In this document: piece by piece, positions 51,668 to 60,939 of the stretch | Layout of the letters: every line of letters starts with the position of its first letter | How positions within the stretch are numbered: position 1 is the first letter of the stretch | Assembly: GCA_016745315.1 (NCBI GenBank) | Contig: CP066886.1 | Coordinates: forward strand, 620,001-684,000 | DNA from: Arthrospira sp. PCC 9108 | GTDB taxonomy: Bacteria; Cyanobacteriota; Cyanobacteriia; Cyanobacteriales; Microcoleaceae | Length of the DNA: 64,000 bases | Reading direction: 5' to 3' | The notes under the pieces: generated by a model | The model's database searches: none | What the model saw: the letters and a program-made list of their open reading frames with translations, nothing else | Told to the model about the DNA's origin: nothing | Translations under genes and position numbers: made by a program

Positions 51668-52497
51668 ATTGGCTTTCTAATGATGCGATCGCTACCCTGT
51701 CAACTCCCGTCAAATACCCGGTAGTATTTGAACAAGCCAATACAGCCCATAGGCGATCGTTATTCTTCGGCTGCTGGCGGTTTCCAGTATACCCCCCCAC
51801 CCACAACCAAAACTCCCATATTTTACAATTCTTATTAATTCCCCTATCGCCATGGTTTTAATATTTGCCTAACTATGACTCTAATTCCTCATCTAACATT
51901 CAGAAAAATTCCGTTAATTTATATTAAAAATATCCCCCAAAAATTCCGCAATTATAGCCTATTTATTTATATGTTAATTAAATGCAAAATTGCTTAATAT
52001 GCCGCCCTTTGGGAACAGACCTGGCGTCAATTCCCATACACATTAAAGCCCCTCTGACTCCCTCCGACTCCGGGAGACAGCTAAAAAACCATAATCTGGG
52101 GGCGGGTTCGGAACTGTACCCATGGTTTATTGATATTCTCGCCCGTAGGGGAGGAACTAGCCTTCTCCCATTTTCAGCCTCAAGCATACCCTGTGGAAAA
52201 TGTTGTGGATAACTTGCCTATTGTTGCCAAATACTAAGATTCACAGGGGATTGAACCGGACCAAATCCCTATCGATTTGATGGATTTTCCACAGTTTTTC
52301 CACAGATACTCATAGGATGGAACCCTGAAACAGATGCAAATTTAAGCCTAATTTCCACAATTTCCACACTGGCTCGCCACCCCCTAAACAATACTTAGGT
52401 TCAACACCTAGGTTCAGAACTTATCAGAATTTAGGCGATCGCCACGCCGCCATCAGAGATATAATATTAGATTCAGTCCCCTTGCTAAATACCTGAA
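51668..52497. promoter_or_regulatory. Probable chromosomal replication origin (oriC) upstream of dnaN
   Basis: DnaA-box-like sequences lie at 52192 (TGTGGAAAA), 52204 (TGTGGATAA), 52285 and 52296 (TTTTCCACA), 52351 and 52360 (ATTTCCACA): six within 177 bases. An AT-rich stretch suitable for melting lies at about 51815-51990. Position next to dnaN and in the dnaA neighbourhood is as expected for cyanobacteria. Small open frames inside it are not considered genes. Confidence 0.75.
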
Positions 52498-53678
52498 ATG
52501 CGGTTAATTGTAGAACAGGAACAACTCAGTTCTAATCTATCCTTAGTTTCGAGAGCCATTCCGTCGCGTCCCAGTCACCCGATTTTGTCTAACATTTTGG
52601 TGAAAGCTGATGCGGACACTCAACAATTGAGTCTAACCGCCTTTGACTTGAGTATGGGAATTAACGCCAGTTTTCCGGCTCAGGTTCAGCAGGGGGAGTT
52701 TTAACCTTACCTGCTAAATTGCTCAATGATATTGTCTCCCGTTTACCTGGGGGCGATATTGAGGTCAATGATGAAGACACCGAAGCTGTCGTTACTCTAA
52801 CTTCCAGTTCAGGACGCTATCAAGTCCGGGGAATGGTGGCTGAAGAGTATCCAGAGTTACCCTCCGTCCAAGGGGAACATAGCATTCAACTAGCGGCTGA
52901 TAGTCTATTGGAAGGCTTAAAGGGAACTCTCTTTGCTACCAGTCCTGATGAAACTAAGCAAGTCCTAGCTGGTGTTAATCTCAAAGTCGGAAAAGATACC
53001 CTCTGTTTTGCTTCCACCGACGGTCATAGACTCGCAGTGGTCAAGGTGGAAAATGTCCGAGACCCCAATAGTGAAGAACAAGAAGACCTGGAAATAACTA
53101 TCCCAGCACGCGCCCTGCGGGAGGTGGAACGCATGATTGTAAGTGCTAACTCAGGGCGACATAGCACCGCCACCGAGGAAGAAGCCACAACCCCCCTCAT
53201 GGTGACTTTAGGTTTTGATGATACCCAAGTGGTTTTTGACGTGGGAACTCGTCGTTTGAACTCTCGTAAGTTGGAGGGCGCTTATCCGGCTTATGAACAG
53301 TTAATACCTAATAAGTTTTTAAGCCAGGTTAATGTTGAACGACGGACCCTTTTGGGGGCTTTAGAACGGATTGGGGTTTTAGCCAGCCAAAAAAATGATA
53401 TTGTTAAATGTATCATTGATGAGGTAAATCAACAAATTTCCCTATCTGTAGAAGCTGCTGATGTCGGGAATGCTTTGGAGTCAATGCCTGCTCAGATTTC
53501 CGGTGAAGAACCCAAGGAACTTGCCTTTAATGTCAAATACTTAATGGATGGGTTAAAGGTGTTAAATAGTTCGGAAATTCAGATACAGTTAAATGCAGCC
53601 AGCACTCCCGTAATTATCAATCCTTTGGGAGGTTTAAAAATGACTTATTTAGTGATGCCTATTCAACTGCGTAGGTAG
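52498..53678 (+). CDS. dnaN: DNA polymerase III beta sliding clamp (frame broken by one base)
   Basis: The start ATG 52498 gives MRLIVEQEQLSSNLSLVSRAI, the standard DnaN beginning. The frame stops after ...AQVQQGEF. If the G5 run at 52692-52696 had six G, it would continue as QQGGVLTLPAKLLNDIVSRLPGG and on to the C-terminal MPIQLRR at 53678, for a total of 393 residues, the normal clamp length. The other parts of the three-domain clamp are complete. Because cells need this protein, a sequencing or assembly error is the best explanation, not gene loss. Its product holds the replicative polymerase on DNA. Confidence 0.93.
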
Positions 53679-53714
53679 TAGCACCACAAGACAATTCAAG
53701 TGAGTCAACTGTAG

Positions 53715-53831
53715 ACAGGGGCGGGGATAGAGCCGTTAATTAAGGATGCTTTTCGCGGTGAGCATAAAACCATACTGCGCCGCCAAAACATCCCTGATGA
53801 TTTGACTCCGCCTCGCCCCGGTAAAATATAG
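53715..53831 (+). pseudogene. Possible short gene remnant
   Basis: A 38-codon frame between stops reads GIEPLIKDAFRGEHKTILRR then QNIPDDLTPPRPGKI, which looks like the C-terminal end of a real protein rather than random sequence. There is no start codon or ribosome binding site. No family was recognised. Confidence 0.25.
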
Positions 53832-53883
53832 ATAATGGCTGGGATTTGGAGCCGGTATCAAACCCTAATCTATGACCAGAAAC

Positions 53884-54066
53884 TTAATTATTTTCTGATT
53901 CTGGAAATGTGCGTTTGAAGTCTTCTAGCAACTCATCCATTTCCTCGAGAGCCTGATTTACATCAATTCGCAAAGGCCCTAAATTAGGTTTTTCCAATAA
54001 CTTGAGTAGAGCTTCCCGTTGGCTCTCAATTAAGGCAACTCGCTCTCGGATCTTCTGTGAATCCAT
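53884..54066 (-). CDS. Small coiled-coil protein, 60 residues
   Basis: Starts MDSQKIRERVALIESQREA, all helix with heptad spacing through about residue 50, then an acidic tail. The ATG is preceded by AGGATAATCC. Length and composition suit a small conserved cyanobacterial hypothetical protein. No motif gives a function. The neighbours are dnaN and a DUF2854 protein on the opposite strand. Confidence 0.6.
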   Translation of the reverse strand: MDSQKIRERVALIESQREALLKLLEKPNLGPLRIDVNQALEEMDELLEDFKRTFPESENN

Positions 54067-54243
54067 GGATTATCCTCTTGTCACCTAGGTAGTTAGATTT
54101 CGATAATTCTAGCATCAAACTCAAGTTTTGTGTTCTGGTGATGTGAAAAAAACGGGACTGGGGAACTGTAAATGATTGGGGTTGACGGGCAATTTTTTGG
54201 TAAAGTATTGATTGATGCCAACAATTTATAATTAGTTAATCTG

Positions 54244-54795
54244 ATGTTTCGGAAAATTTCTCTAGCTCAAGTGGGTTTAGTGCTGGGTGGGTTAATTACT
54301 GTGGTGGGGTTTGTCGCCTATTTTGCTGACTATGCTACCCTAAATCTAGCGGGATTTTTTTATGGGATTCCCCTATTATTGGGAGGACTGGCTCTGAAAG
54401 CGGCAGAAATTAAACCTATACCATTTTCTGAACCGACAACGCCAGAAGTCCTCAGCAAGCGGGAACAACAGGCGACCCCTACTCAAAATCAAGTGCGATC
54501 GGATGTTACCCGCTATCGTTATGGCCAATCGGCTCACCTCATTGATGCGATCGAACGCCTGAAACTAGGAGGGAATGATGATGAACATCCACAGCTCCAA
54601 GCCTTGCGGGAAGGGGTAGTTGATGGCAGTTATGCGTTAATTTTAGAATTTTACTCGCCTTTTGTGCCTCTATCGGTTTGGGAAGAAAAGCAAACCAAAA
54701 TTGCTCAATTTTTTGGTCCGAATTTGCGGGTACAGGTGACTCAACCAGACACTGATTGCGTGGATTTAATCATGATTGCTGACACGGAAAGCTAA
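54244..54795 (+). CDS. DUF2854 membrane protein
   Basis: A 183-residue protein. Two hydrophobic segments at about residues 8-27 (GLVLGGLITVVGFVAYFAD) and 35-53 (LAGFFYGIPLLLGGLALKA) form a hairpin, followed by a soluble domain with RYGQSAHLIDAIERLKLG and LALREGVVDGSYALILEFYSP-like sequence (seen as LQALREGVVDGSYALILEF). This is the layout of the DUF2854 family found in cyanobacteria and chloroplasts. The function is not established. It stands alone on the plus strand. Confidence 0.8.
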   Translation: MFRKISLAQVGLVLGGLITVVGFVAYFADYATLNLAGFFYGIPLLLGGLALKAAEIKPIPFSEPTTPEVLSKREQQATPTQNQVRSDVTRYRYGQSAHLIDAIERLKLGGNDDEHPQLQALREGVVDGSYALILEFYSPFVPLSVWEEKQTKIAQFFGPNLRVQVTQPDTDCVDLIMIADTES

Positions 54796-54862
54796 TTGAG
54801 TGGCAAATTTGGGGTTAAGGTTGAAATCCCATAGCTTGGGAGGGTGCTGGTGTATATGCTAC

Positions 54863-55132
54863 CTATTCGGGATTGCCTTTTTCTAAACGTACTGCATACC
54901 ACTGTAGATATTTTCCGGGTCCTAAATCAAGATCACAGCAGGTATTGATAAGATATTGGGCTTGCTGTGAGGGTGTGGGAAACTTTTGGAGTTCACGGGG
55001 GAGATCATCTTGTAGTTGGGCTAGAATAGCCTGTAACTTGTCTGTAAGTTCGGCGACAGTCATAAGTTGCTCAGGTTGGTTAGGCTCCAAGACAACAAAG
55101 TGATCTTCCTGGTACATTAGAGAATCTGCCAT
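54863..55132 (-). CDS. CRR7-like (chlororespiratory reduction 7) protein
   Basis: An 89-residue protein. The sequence YQEDHFVVLEPNQPEQLMT, the helix LTDKLQAILAQ and the ending LDLGPGKYLQWYAVRLEKG match the small CRR7 family. In plants CRR7 is needed to assemble the stromal part of the NDH complex. In cyanobacteria the homologue is kept but its role is less clear. It probably acts with the NDH-1 complex of thylakoids, an inference from family only. The IS element at 55285 lies upstream of its start. Confidence 0.75.
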   Translation of the reverse strand: MADSLMYQEDHFVVLEPNQPEQLMTVAELTDKLQAILAQLQDDLPRELQKFPTPSQQAQYLINTCCDLDLGPGKYLQWYAVRLEKGNPE

Positions 55133-55284
55133 AAAAAGTTTTGACCAAATCTGATCTGATGGAGGACAATCTCTAGCATAATCGTGGTACGATCATTTTG
55201 CTAGGTGCGAGACGTTCAGGTTCAGACTATCGGTGTTTAAACACAATTGGGTGTGGCTTGGAATTTAAAAAATGTTGCGGAATT

Positions 55285-56633
55285 CCCCTTCCTCGCTTGC
55301 AGGGAGGGGATGAATAGCAACCAATAAACAAACTGAGCGATAGCGAATCCTCGGATGATCAGCTACAATTTTATCGGCAACAGCAAATAAAGATAATGTA
55401 TAAGGGGTACAAGTATCGCATCTACCCAACCGACGACCAAAAAGCGTCTCTCGCCAAGGCGTTTGGATGCTGTCGTTGGTATTGGAATTTGGCACTCAAC
55501 CTATGCCAAGAAACATATCTCAAGACAGGCAAAGGATTATCTCGTGGATATATCCAGGGTCTGTTGCCAGGGTTAAAAAAGGAATACCCTTGGCTAACGG
55601 ATGCCTATTCCCAGTCTTTGCAAGTTGTTGCTCTCAATCTTTCCACTGCCTACAAAAACTTCTTTGAGAAGCGGGCGCAATTGCCCCGTTTCAAGTCAAA
55701 GCATGGTCGGCAGTCATTAAGTTATCCCGCCAACGTTAAGTTTGAGGGAGACTATATCAAACTACCTGGGAAGATTGGGCTAGTCTACTGCCATCGTCAT
55801 CGAGAATTTGAAGGGACAATCAAAACTGTGACGGTCTCCCAAAATTCTGATGGACAATACTATGCTTCGGTATTGGTGGATGATGGGAAAGAAACTCCCA
55901 GTCAGTCTACCGAAGGTAAAGCAGTTGGCATTGATGTTGGATTGACTCATTTCGCCATTACCAGTGATGGGTCAAAGTATGATAATCCCCGTCATTTCGC
56001 CAAACATCACCGTAACCTTAAACGCCAACAACAAAAACTATCCCGCAAGCAAAAGGGTAGTCAGAATAGAACTAAAGCCCAACAAAAAGTAGCTAAGGTT
56101 TATAGCAAGACTGTCCGTTGCCGTGAGGACTTTCTACACAAACTATCCCGCCAGATAGTCAACGAAAACCAAGTTATTGCTGTAGAGAATCTGAATGTAA
56201 AAGGGATGGTACGAAACCACAAACTAGCCAAGGCGATTAGTGATGTAGGCTGGGGAATGTTTACCACAATGCTTAAATATAAAGCGGAGTGGGAAGGAAA
56301 AACCTATATTGAGGTTGATCGTTTCTTTGCATCCTCTAAAACCTGCCACGTTTGCCTCAACCGAGTAGATAGTTTGTCGTTAGATATTCGTCAATGGCAA
56401 TGTCAACATTGTGGGACTTGCCATGATCGAGATGTCAACGCGGCACAAAATATCAGAAATGAAGCCTTGCGGATACTTCGACTATGCTCAGTACAAGTAT
56501 TGTCGTTGGGAACCAGCGATACTGCCTGGGGAGGGAGTGTAAGACAACCTGGCAAAACATCGGTTTTGTTAGATGCAGTTCCCGTTGAATCAGGAAGCCC
56601 CATCCTCGCCAAAGGCAGGGTGGGGTAGTTCAC
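55285..56633 (+). mobile_element. IS200/IS605-group element with tnpB only (IS1341 type)
   Basis: The left end has an imperfect hairpin, CCCCTTCCT (55285-55293) with AGGGAGGGG (55301-55309). The right end has a hairpin of CCCCATCCTCGCC (56598-56610) and GGCAGGGTGGGG (56614-56625), then GTAGTTCAC. These subterminal hairpins and the absence of a tnpA gene match elements that move only with help from a TnpA elsewhere. The right hairpin overlaps the tnpB 3' end and the following bases, where the guide (omega) RNA of TnpB is expected. Exact ends cannot be fixed without an empty site. It lies between the CRR7-like gene and sir. Confidence 0.8.
55396..56628 (+). CDS. tnpB: TnpB, RNA-guided nuclease of IS200/IS605 elements
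   Basis: A 410-residue protein, normal TnpB length. The N-terminus KGYKYRIYPTDDQKASL is the usual helix-turn-helix start. The RuvC-like site is complete: Asp in VGIDVGLTHFAI (about 181), Glu in IAVENLNVKGM (about 263) and Asp in CHDRDVNAAQNI (about 345). The zinc ribbon has CHVC and CQHC. All catalytic residues are therefore present, so the protein could be active. By family knowledge TnpB cuts DNA guided by an RNA made from the 3' end of its own gene; here the 3' codons run into the right-end hairpin. Confidence 0.93.
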   Translation: MYKGYKYRIYPTDDQKASLAKAFGCCRWYWNLALNLCQETYLKTGKGLSRGYIQGLLPGLKKEYPWLTDAYSQSLQVVALNLSTAYKNFFEKRAQLPRFKSKHGRQSLSYPANVKFEGDYIKLPGKIGLVYCHRHREFEGTIKTVTVSQNSDGQYYASVLVDDGKETPSQSTEGKAVGIDVGLTHFAITSDGSKYDNPRHFAKHHRNLKRQQQKLSRKQKGSQNRTKAQQKVAKVYSKTVRCREDFLHKLSRQIVNENQVIAVENLNVKGMVRNHKLAKAISDVGWGMFTTMLKYKAEWEGKTYIEVDRFFASSKTCHVCLNRVDSLSLDIRQWQCQHCGTCHDRDVNAAQNIRNEALRILRLCSVQVLSLGTSDTAWGGSVRQPGKTSVLLDAVPVESGSPILAKGRVG

Positions 56634-56689
56634 GCTAAGTCAGGTTCAGCCTCGATGTTTTTTTGTTTTGACTGGCACTTCACTTTACT

Positions 56690-58690
56690 ATGACAAGCCC
56701 TACATTTACGAAATCAGCGCAAAAGCTCTCTAAACTTGAAGCTATCAAAGAGCGCAGTAATCAACTGCGGGAGCCTTTAGCAACTGAACTGCTCAACGAT
56801 CGCAACTATTTGACAGAGGATGCGGTTCAGATTCTCAAGTTTCATGGCTCCTACCAACAGGATAACCGAGATAATCGGGTTCCGGGACAAGAGAAAGATT
56901 ATCAGTTTATGTTGCGAACCCGCAGCCCCGGGGGATTTATCCCACCTCAGCTTTATGAGACTCTCGATCATCTAGCGGATGAATACGGGAATGGGACACT
57001 GCGGACAACTACCCGCCAAGGGTTCCAACTCCATGGGATTCTCAAAAAGAACCTGAAAACGGTTCTCTCTAGCATTATCAAAAGCATGGGCTCGACTCTG
57101 GGTGCTTGTGGAGACTTGAACCGGAATGTGATGGCTCCTCCGGCTCCCTATTGCGATCGCCCTGAGTATGAGTATGCGAAAACCTACGCGAATTATATTG
57201 CGGATCTGCTGACTCCTCAGACTGGGGCTTATTATGAAATTTGGCTCGATGGAGAAAAAATAGTTAGTGCGGAGGAAAACCCGGAAGTCAAAGCGGCGCG
57301 CGATCGCAATGGTAATGGCACAATTTTCCATGAGGGGGAAGAGCCGATCTATGGCAAGCATTATATGCCGCGCAAATTCAAATGTGCGGTAACAGTCCCA
57401 GGAGATAACTCTGTTGATATTTATACCCAAGATGTGGGTTTGGTGGTCATAACTAATGCGGCGGGAGAATTGGAGGGCTTTAACGTCCTAGCAGGAGGCG
57501 GTATGGGTAGAACTCACCGCAAAGAGGAGACCTTTCCCCGTATAGCTGATGAAATTGGCTATGTCGATCGCGCTGATATTTATGATTTGATGAAGGCGAT
57601 CGTAGCAACTCAGCGGGATTATGGCGATCGCACTAACCGCCGCCACGCGCGGATGAAATATTTAATTGAGGATTGGGGAGTTGACAAATTCCGCGCTCAG
57701 GTTGAGGATTATTTTGGCAAACCCCTAAAACCTTTTAAACCCCTGCCTCCTTGGAAATATCAAGATTACCTGGGATGGCATGAACAGGGCGACGGTAAAT
57801 TATTTCTGGGTATCTCGGTGGAAAATGGCCGGGTGAAAGATGACGGAAGTTTCCGGCTGAAGGCGGCTTTACAGAAAATTCACCAAAAGTTTGAGTTGCC
57901 AATGTTAATTACAGGCAACCATAACATTATCCTGTATGAGATTTCGCCGAAACACCAGCAGCAAATCGATCGCCTCCTGAAAGAACATGGGGTTTTGCCA
58001 GAAACCGAAATTGATCCTCTGGTCCGCTATGCCATGGCCTGTCCGGCTTTCCCAACTTGCGGATTAGCAATTGCAGAATCTGAACGTGCAATCCCTAGTA
58101 TCCTAGACCGGATTCGGGTATTGTTGGACAAGGTAGGGCTGGAACAGGAGCATTTTGTCGTTAGGATGACAGGATGTCCCAATGGATGTGCCAGACCCTA
58201 CATGGCGGAACTGGGGTTCGTCGGTAGCGCTCCCGACACCTACCAGGTTTGGCTGGGAGGCTCTCCTAACCAAACGCGACTAGCTGAACCTTTTATGGAA
58301 CGGCTGGCTCTATGTGACCTAGAAGCAGTTCTGGAGCCGATTTTTGTTGGCTTTAAACAGAATCGGCAACCGTCCGAGAGTTTTGGCGATTTTTGCCATC
58401 GTGTTGGTTTAGACTCCATCCGCACTTTTGTATCCAATTACCAAGTAAATTCCTCGATGAACATTGAGACGAAAGAAATCCCTGTCCCAACTTCGCCAGA
58501 AACACTCTCTAATGATGCGACTGCGCCCCAAGCTCCGGTCGATCCTAGCAAAATCCGACATCGGGTTAGTGTGCGTCATGACATCTATAGTCAACTAAAA
58601 GATGAGTCGAAACGCCAAAGCAAACCAATTGTCGAAATTGCTACCCAGGCGATTGAGGAGTACCTAGCTAAGGTTCGCGCTGAGTCCTAA
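56690..58690 (+). CDS. sir: Ferredoxin-type sulfite reductase with extra C-terminal domain
   Basis: A 666-residue protein. The nitrite/sulfite reductase domains include TTRQGFQLHGI, NRNVMAPPAPYC, and the siroheme-4Fe4S ligand region with ACPAFPTCGLAIAES and TGCPNGCARPYMAELG. The substrate is sulfite, reduced to sulfide by six electrons from ferredoxin. The usual protein ends near residue 590. After a Pro/Ser/Thr-rich linker there is an extra tail of about 50 residues (IRHRVSVRHDIYSQLKDESK, then VEIATQAIEEYLAKV). That pattern looks like a ribbon-helix-helix DNA-binding fold. The start ATG lies 57 bases after the IS end, so the native promoter may have been displaced. Confidence 0.95.
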   Translation: MTSPTFTKSAQKLSKLEAIKERSNQLREPLATELLNDRNYLTEDAVQILKFHGSYQQDNRDNRVPGQEKDYQFMLRTRSPGGFIPPQLYETLDHLADEYGNGTLRTTTRQGFQLHGILKKNLKTVLSSIIKSMGSTLGACGDLNRNVMAPPAPYCDRPEYEYAKTYANYIADLLTPQTGAYYEIWLDGEKIVSAEENPEVKAARDRNGNGTIFHEGEEPIYGKHYMPRKFKCAVTVPGDNSVDIYTQDVGLVVITNAAGELEGFNVLAGGGMGRTHRKEETFPRIADEIGYVDRADIYDLMKAIVATQRDYGDRTNRRHARMKYLIEDWGVDKFRAQVEDYFGKPLKPFKPLPPWKYQDYLGWHEQGDGKLFLGISVENGRVKDDGSFRLKAALQKIHQKFELPMLITGNHNIILYEISPKHQQQIDRLLKEHGVLPETEIDPLVRYAMACPAFPTCGLAIAESERAIPSILDRIRVLLDKVGLEQEHFVVRMTGCPNGCARPYMAELGFVGSAPDTYQVWLGGSPNQTRLAEPFMERLALCDLEAVLEPIFVGFKQNRQPSESFGDFCHRVGLDSIRTFVSNYQVNSSMNIETKEIPVPTSPETLSNDATAPQAPVDPSKIRHRVSVRHDIYSQLKDESKRQSKPIVEIATQAIEEYLAKVRAES

Positions 58691-58764
58691 TTGCCTTTAA
58701 TGGCTGATTAAGCAATCCCCACCCTACCAAAAGTCGGGTGGGGTCATTTTGTTAACAGAATTTC

Positions 58765-59522
58765 ATGAGGGAACTTCAACGGATCGCGATCGCTCCTGAA
58801 CAATTCCATGACCAACAGGTAGACCTGACTGCTGGACAACAGCATTATTTGGGTCGAGTGTTGCGCCTACAACAGGGCGATCGCTTTATTATTCTTGATG
58901 GTCGGGGGGTTGGTGGCTGGCTATCTGGAAAGGCGGGCAAAATGCCACTGTGGTTGAACCGATAAGGGTTAACAATGAGTTACCCATACCTGTGACTTTA
59001 TGGGTGTCTATGCCTAAAGGAAGTGGCTTTGAGGAGATTGTGCGCTGTACTACGGAGTTGGGAGTGTCTCGTTTGGTTCCCATTATCAGCGCCCGCACTG
59101 TGGTTGTCCCTAGCCCTCAAAAACTAGCCCGCTGGCGACGTATTGCTACAGAGGCGGCGGAACAGTCAGAACGTCAGATCCTCCCGGAAATTACTGATCC
59201 ACTATCGATACAGCAGGCTTGGGAAACTTTGTCAGACCAGGGAGAAGAGGTAGATAAATATATTTGTGTGGCTAGGGGAGATTTTCCCCACCTGTTGAAT
59301 TGTTTGTTGGCTTCTCGAACCGGACAAGGAAAGGGTTATGTCTACAATTCCCTGCTTTTAGCTATTGGACCCGAAGGGGGATGGACAACACCAGAGGTTG
59401 AGGAAGCAATTAATAGGGGATTTCAGCCTGTGTCTCTGGGAAGCCGAATTTTGCGATCGGTCACAGCCCCCATGGTGGCTTTATCTCTAGTAGCGGCGGT
59501 CTCGGAAATGGATAATTATTAA
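58765..59522 (+). CDS. rsmE: 16S rRNA m3U1498 methyltransferase RsmE (frame broken by one base)
   Basis: ATG 58765 begins MRELQRIAIAPEQFHDQQV. The frame is lost in the G6 run at 58904-58909; with one more G it reads DGRGGWWLAIWKGGQNATVV and continues to 59522, for 252 residues, the normal length. The SPOUT-fold ending LLAIGPEGGWTTPEVEEA and LGSRILRSVTAPMVALSL is intact and binds S-adenosylmethionine in the trefoil knot. The PUA-like N-terminal domain is also present. The break is probably a sequencing error because the remainder is unaltered. The function is methylation of U1498 in 16S rRNA. Confidence 0.9.
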
Positions 59523-59539
59523 TTATTAATTGTTAATTG

Positions 59540-60415
59540 TTAATTGTCCGGCTTCTGATAAGCTCTAATCATGGCTTGGGTTCCTTGATTAGAGCCTAAA
59601 CCTTCATCCAAATTCTGAACTATTTTAAACAGGGTATCGGCTAATTTTACCCCTGGTAACTCCCTGGAAATAGCCTCTTGAACTAATCGCAAATCCTTAA
59701 CCATGTGGCGAATCATAAAACCCGGAGCGAAATCATTGTTAGCTACCTTTTCCCCTAGGTTAGACAAAGCCCAAGACCCAGCGGCTCCGGTGCTGCATAC
59801 CTCCACAATTAGTTGAGGGTCAATACCCTGATGTTCCGCTAGTAACATCGCCTCACATAGTCCAATCATGTTGAGGGAACATAGTACCTGATTACAGAGT
59901 TTAACAGCTTGACCGCTACCACTAGGACCACAATAGCGGATATTTTTACCCATTGTTTCTAACAAGGGTAGGCAGGTGTCAAAGCTATGGCGATCGCCAC
60001 CCACCATAATAGTTAGAGTCCCATTTTTCGCGCCAATATCTCCCCCAGAAACAGGCGCATCTAAAAATTGCATTTCATGGGATGCGATCGCCGAAGCGAT
60101 CGGATGAACCGCCGCCGACCCAATAGTGCTAAAGTCTATAATGATCGCGCCCGGTTTAGCAAACTGAATCACCCCTTCCGGACCAAGGATGACTTCTTCC
60201 ACATCGGGAACATCTCCCACACAGGTACAGATCACCTCAGCTTCCGTCACAGCCTCTTCTATGGTATGAACGATTTTAGCGCCTGCATCAGAGGCGATCG
60301 CCACACCAGGACGCGATCGAGTACGATTCCATGCTTTCACATCATAACCACCTTGAGCGAGGTTAGCAGCCATATAGCCACCCATCACACCCAGTCCCAA
60401 AAATGCAGTTTTCAT
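59540..60415 (-). CDS. NAD(P)-dependent beta-hydroxyacid dehydrogenase family protein
   Basis: I place the start at ATG 60415 (MKTAFLGLGVMGGYMAANLA) because the upstream part of the open frame (to 60490) encodes a Gly/Pro/Ser-rich tail that looks like a translated intergenic repeat, although a GTG at 60490 has GAGGTAAGG upstream. The Rossmann motif GLGVMGGYMA, the substrate motif DAPVSGGDIGAKNGTLTIMVGG and the catalytic-type Lys in GSGQAVKLCNQ identify the 3-hydroxyisobutyrate dehydrogenase superfamily. The exact substrate is unknown; glyoxylate/succinic semialdehyde reductases are in the same family. Confidence 0.9.
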   Translation of the reverse strand: MKTAFLGLGVMGGYMAANLAQGGYDVKAWNRTRSRPGVAIASDAGAKIVHTIEEAVTEAEVICTCVGDVPDVEEVILGPEGVIQFAKPGAIIIDFSTIGSAAVHPIASAIASHEMQFLDAPVSGGDIGAKNGTLTIMVGGDRHSFDTCLPLLETMGKNIRYCGPSGSGQAVKLCNQVLCSLNMIGLCEAMLLAEHQGIDPQLIVEVCSTGAAGSWALSNLGEKVANNDFAPGFMIRHMVKDLRLVQEAISRELPGVKLADTLFKIVQNLDEGLGSNQGTQAMIRAYQKPDN

Positions 60416-60506
60416 AGCGGGTTTAGAAAGTTGGCTGGTGTCGGGTTCTGGCTGATCGCCGGACCCGCCCCTACGCGATAAAATCGTCACGAAATCCTTA
60501 CCTCAA

Positions 60507-60914
60507 TTATGTTTGCGTTGTTGATATTGCTTGAATATCTGTGTTGTTGGGCTGGGTAGTTTTGATATAGGAGAGTAACCAGTTAGCCATAGTAGCGCGC
60601 CGGGTTTGTCTCGGTCCAAAGTTTCCAATAGTGTAGCCTTTAAAGCCTAGTTCCTCTTTCAGGAGTTGTTTATTTTCTTTAGGTATCGACCGGGTGAGTT
60701 GAACAGTAGCCGGACGGCTTTCGATAAAGTCCGGGGGTTCTCCGTAGGTTTCTCGCCACTGTGTATCCACTTGAGTTACATCCCAGCGATCGCTTTGTTC
60801 GTCATAGCGATAACCGAGATAATACCACACCAGTTGATTAACAGTGCTGTCGTCTATTTCCTCATTCAGAATCGCCCAAATCGTATCAGTATTTAGGGGG
60901 GGTAGTTCAGACAT
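60507..60914 (-). CDS. DUF1823 family protein
   Basis: A 135-residue protein. It has the order PPLNTDTIWAILNEEIDD, LVWYYLGYRYDEQ, PPDFIESRPATVQLTRSIP, LLKEELGFKGYTIGNFGPRQTRR, as in DUF1823 from cyanobacteria and plastid-bearing plants. No catalytic motif is known. It lies between two genes on the same strand, with 16 bases to the dehydrogenase start region and 25 to the upstream gene, so an operon is possible. Confidence 0.85.
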   Translation of the reverse strand: MSELPPLNTDTIWAILNEEIDDSTVNQLVWYYLGYRYDEQSDRWDVTQVDTQWRETYGEPPDFIESRPATVQLTRSIPKENKQLLKEELGFKGYTIGNFGPRQTRRATMANWLLSYIKTTQPNNTDIQAISTTQT

Positions 60915-60939
60915 AACCTAGGTTGTAGTTTCCAGTTAA

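Noticed and set aside
51978..52212. Open frames on both strands in the dnaN upstream region
   Set aside because: They overlap the DnaA-box region, oppose each other and have no ribosome binding site or known protein.
60416..60490. N-terminal extension of the beta-hydroxyacid dehydrogenase to GTG 60490
   Set aside because: The added residues are Gly/Pro/Ser-rich and look like a translated intergenic repeat, whereas the Rossmann fold starts at the ATG at 60415. The upstream GAGGTAAGG keeps this open.
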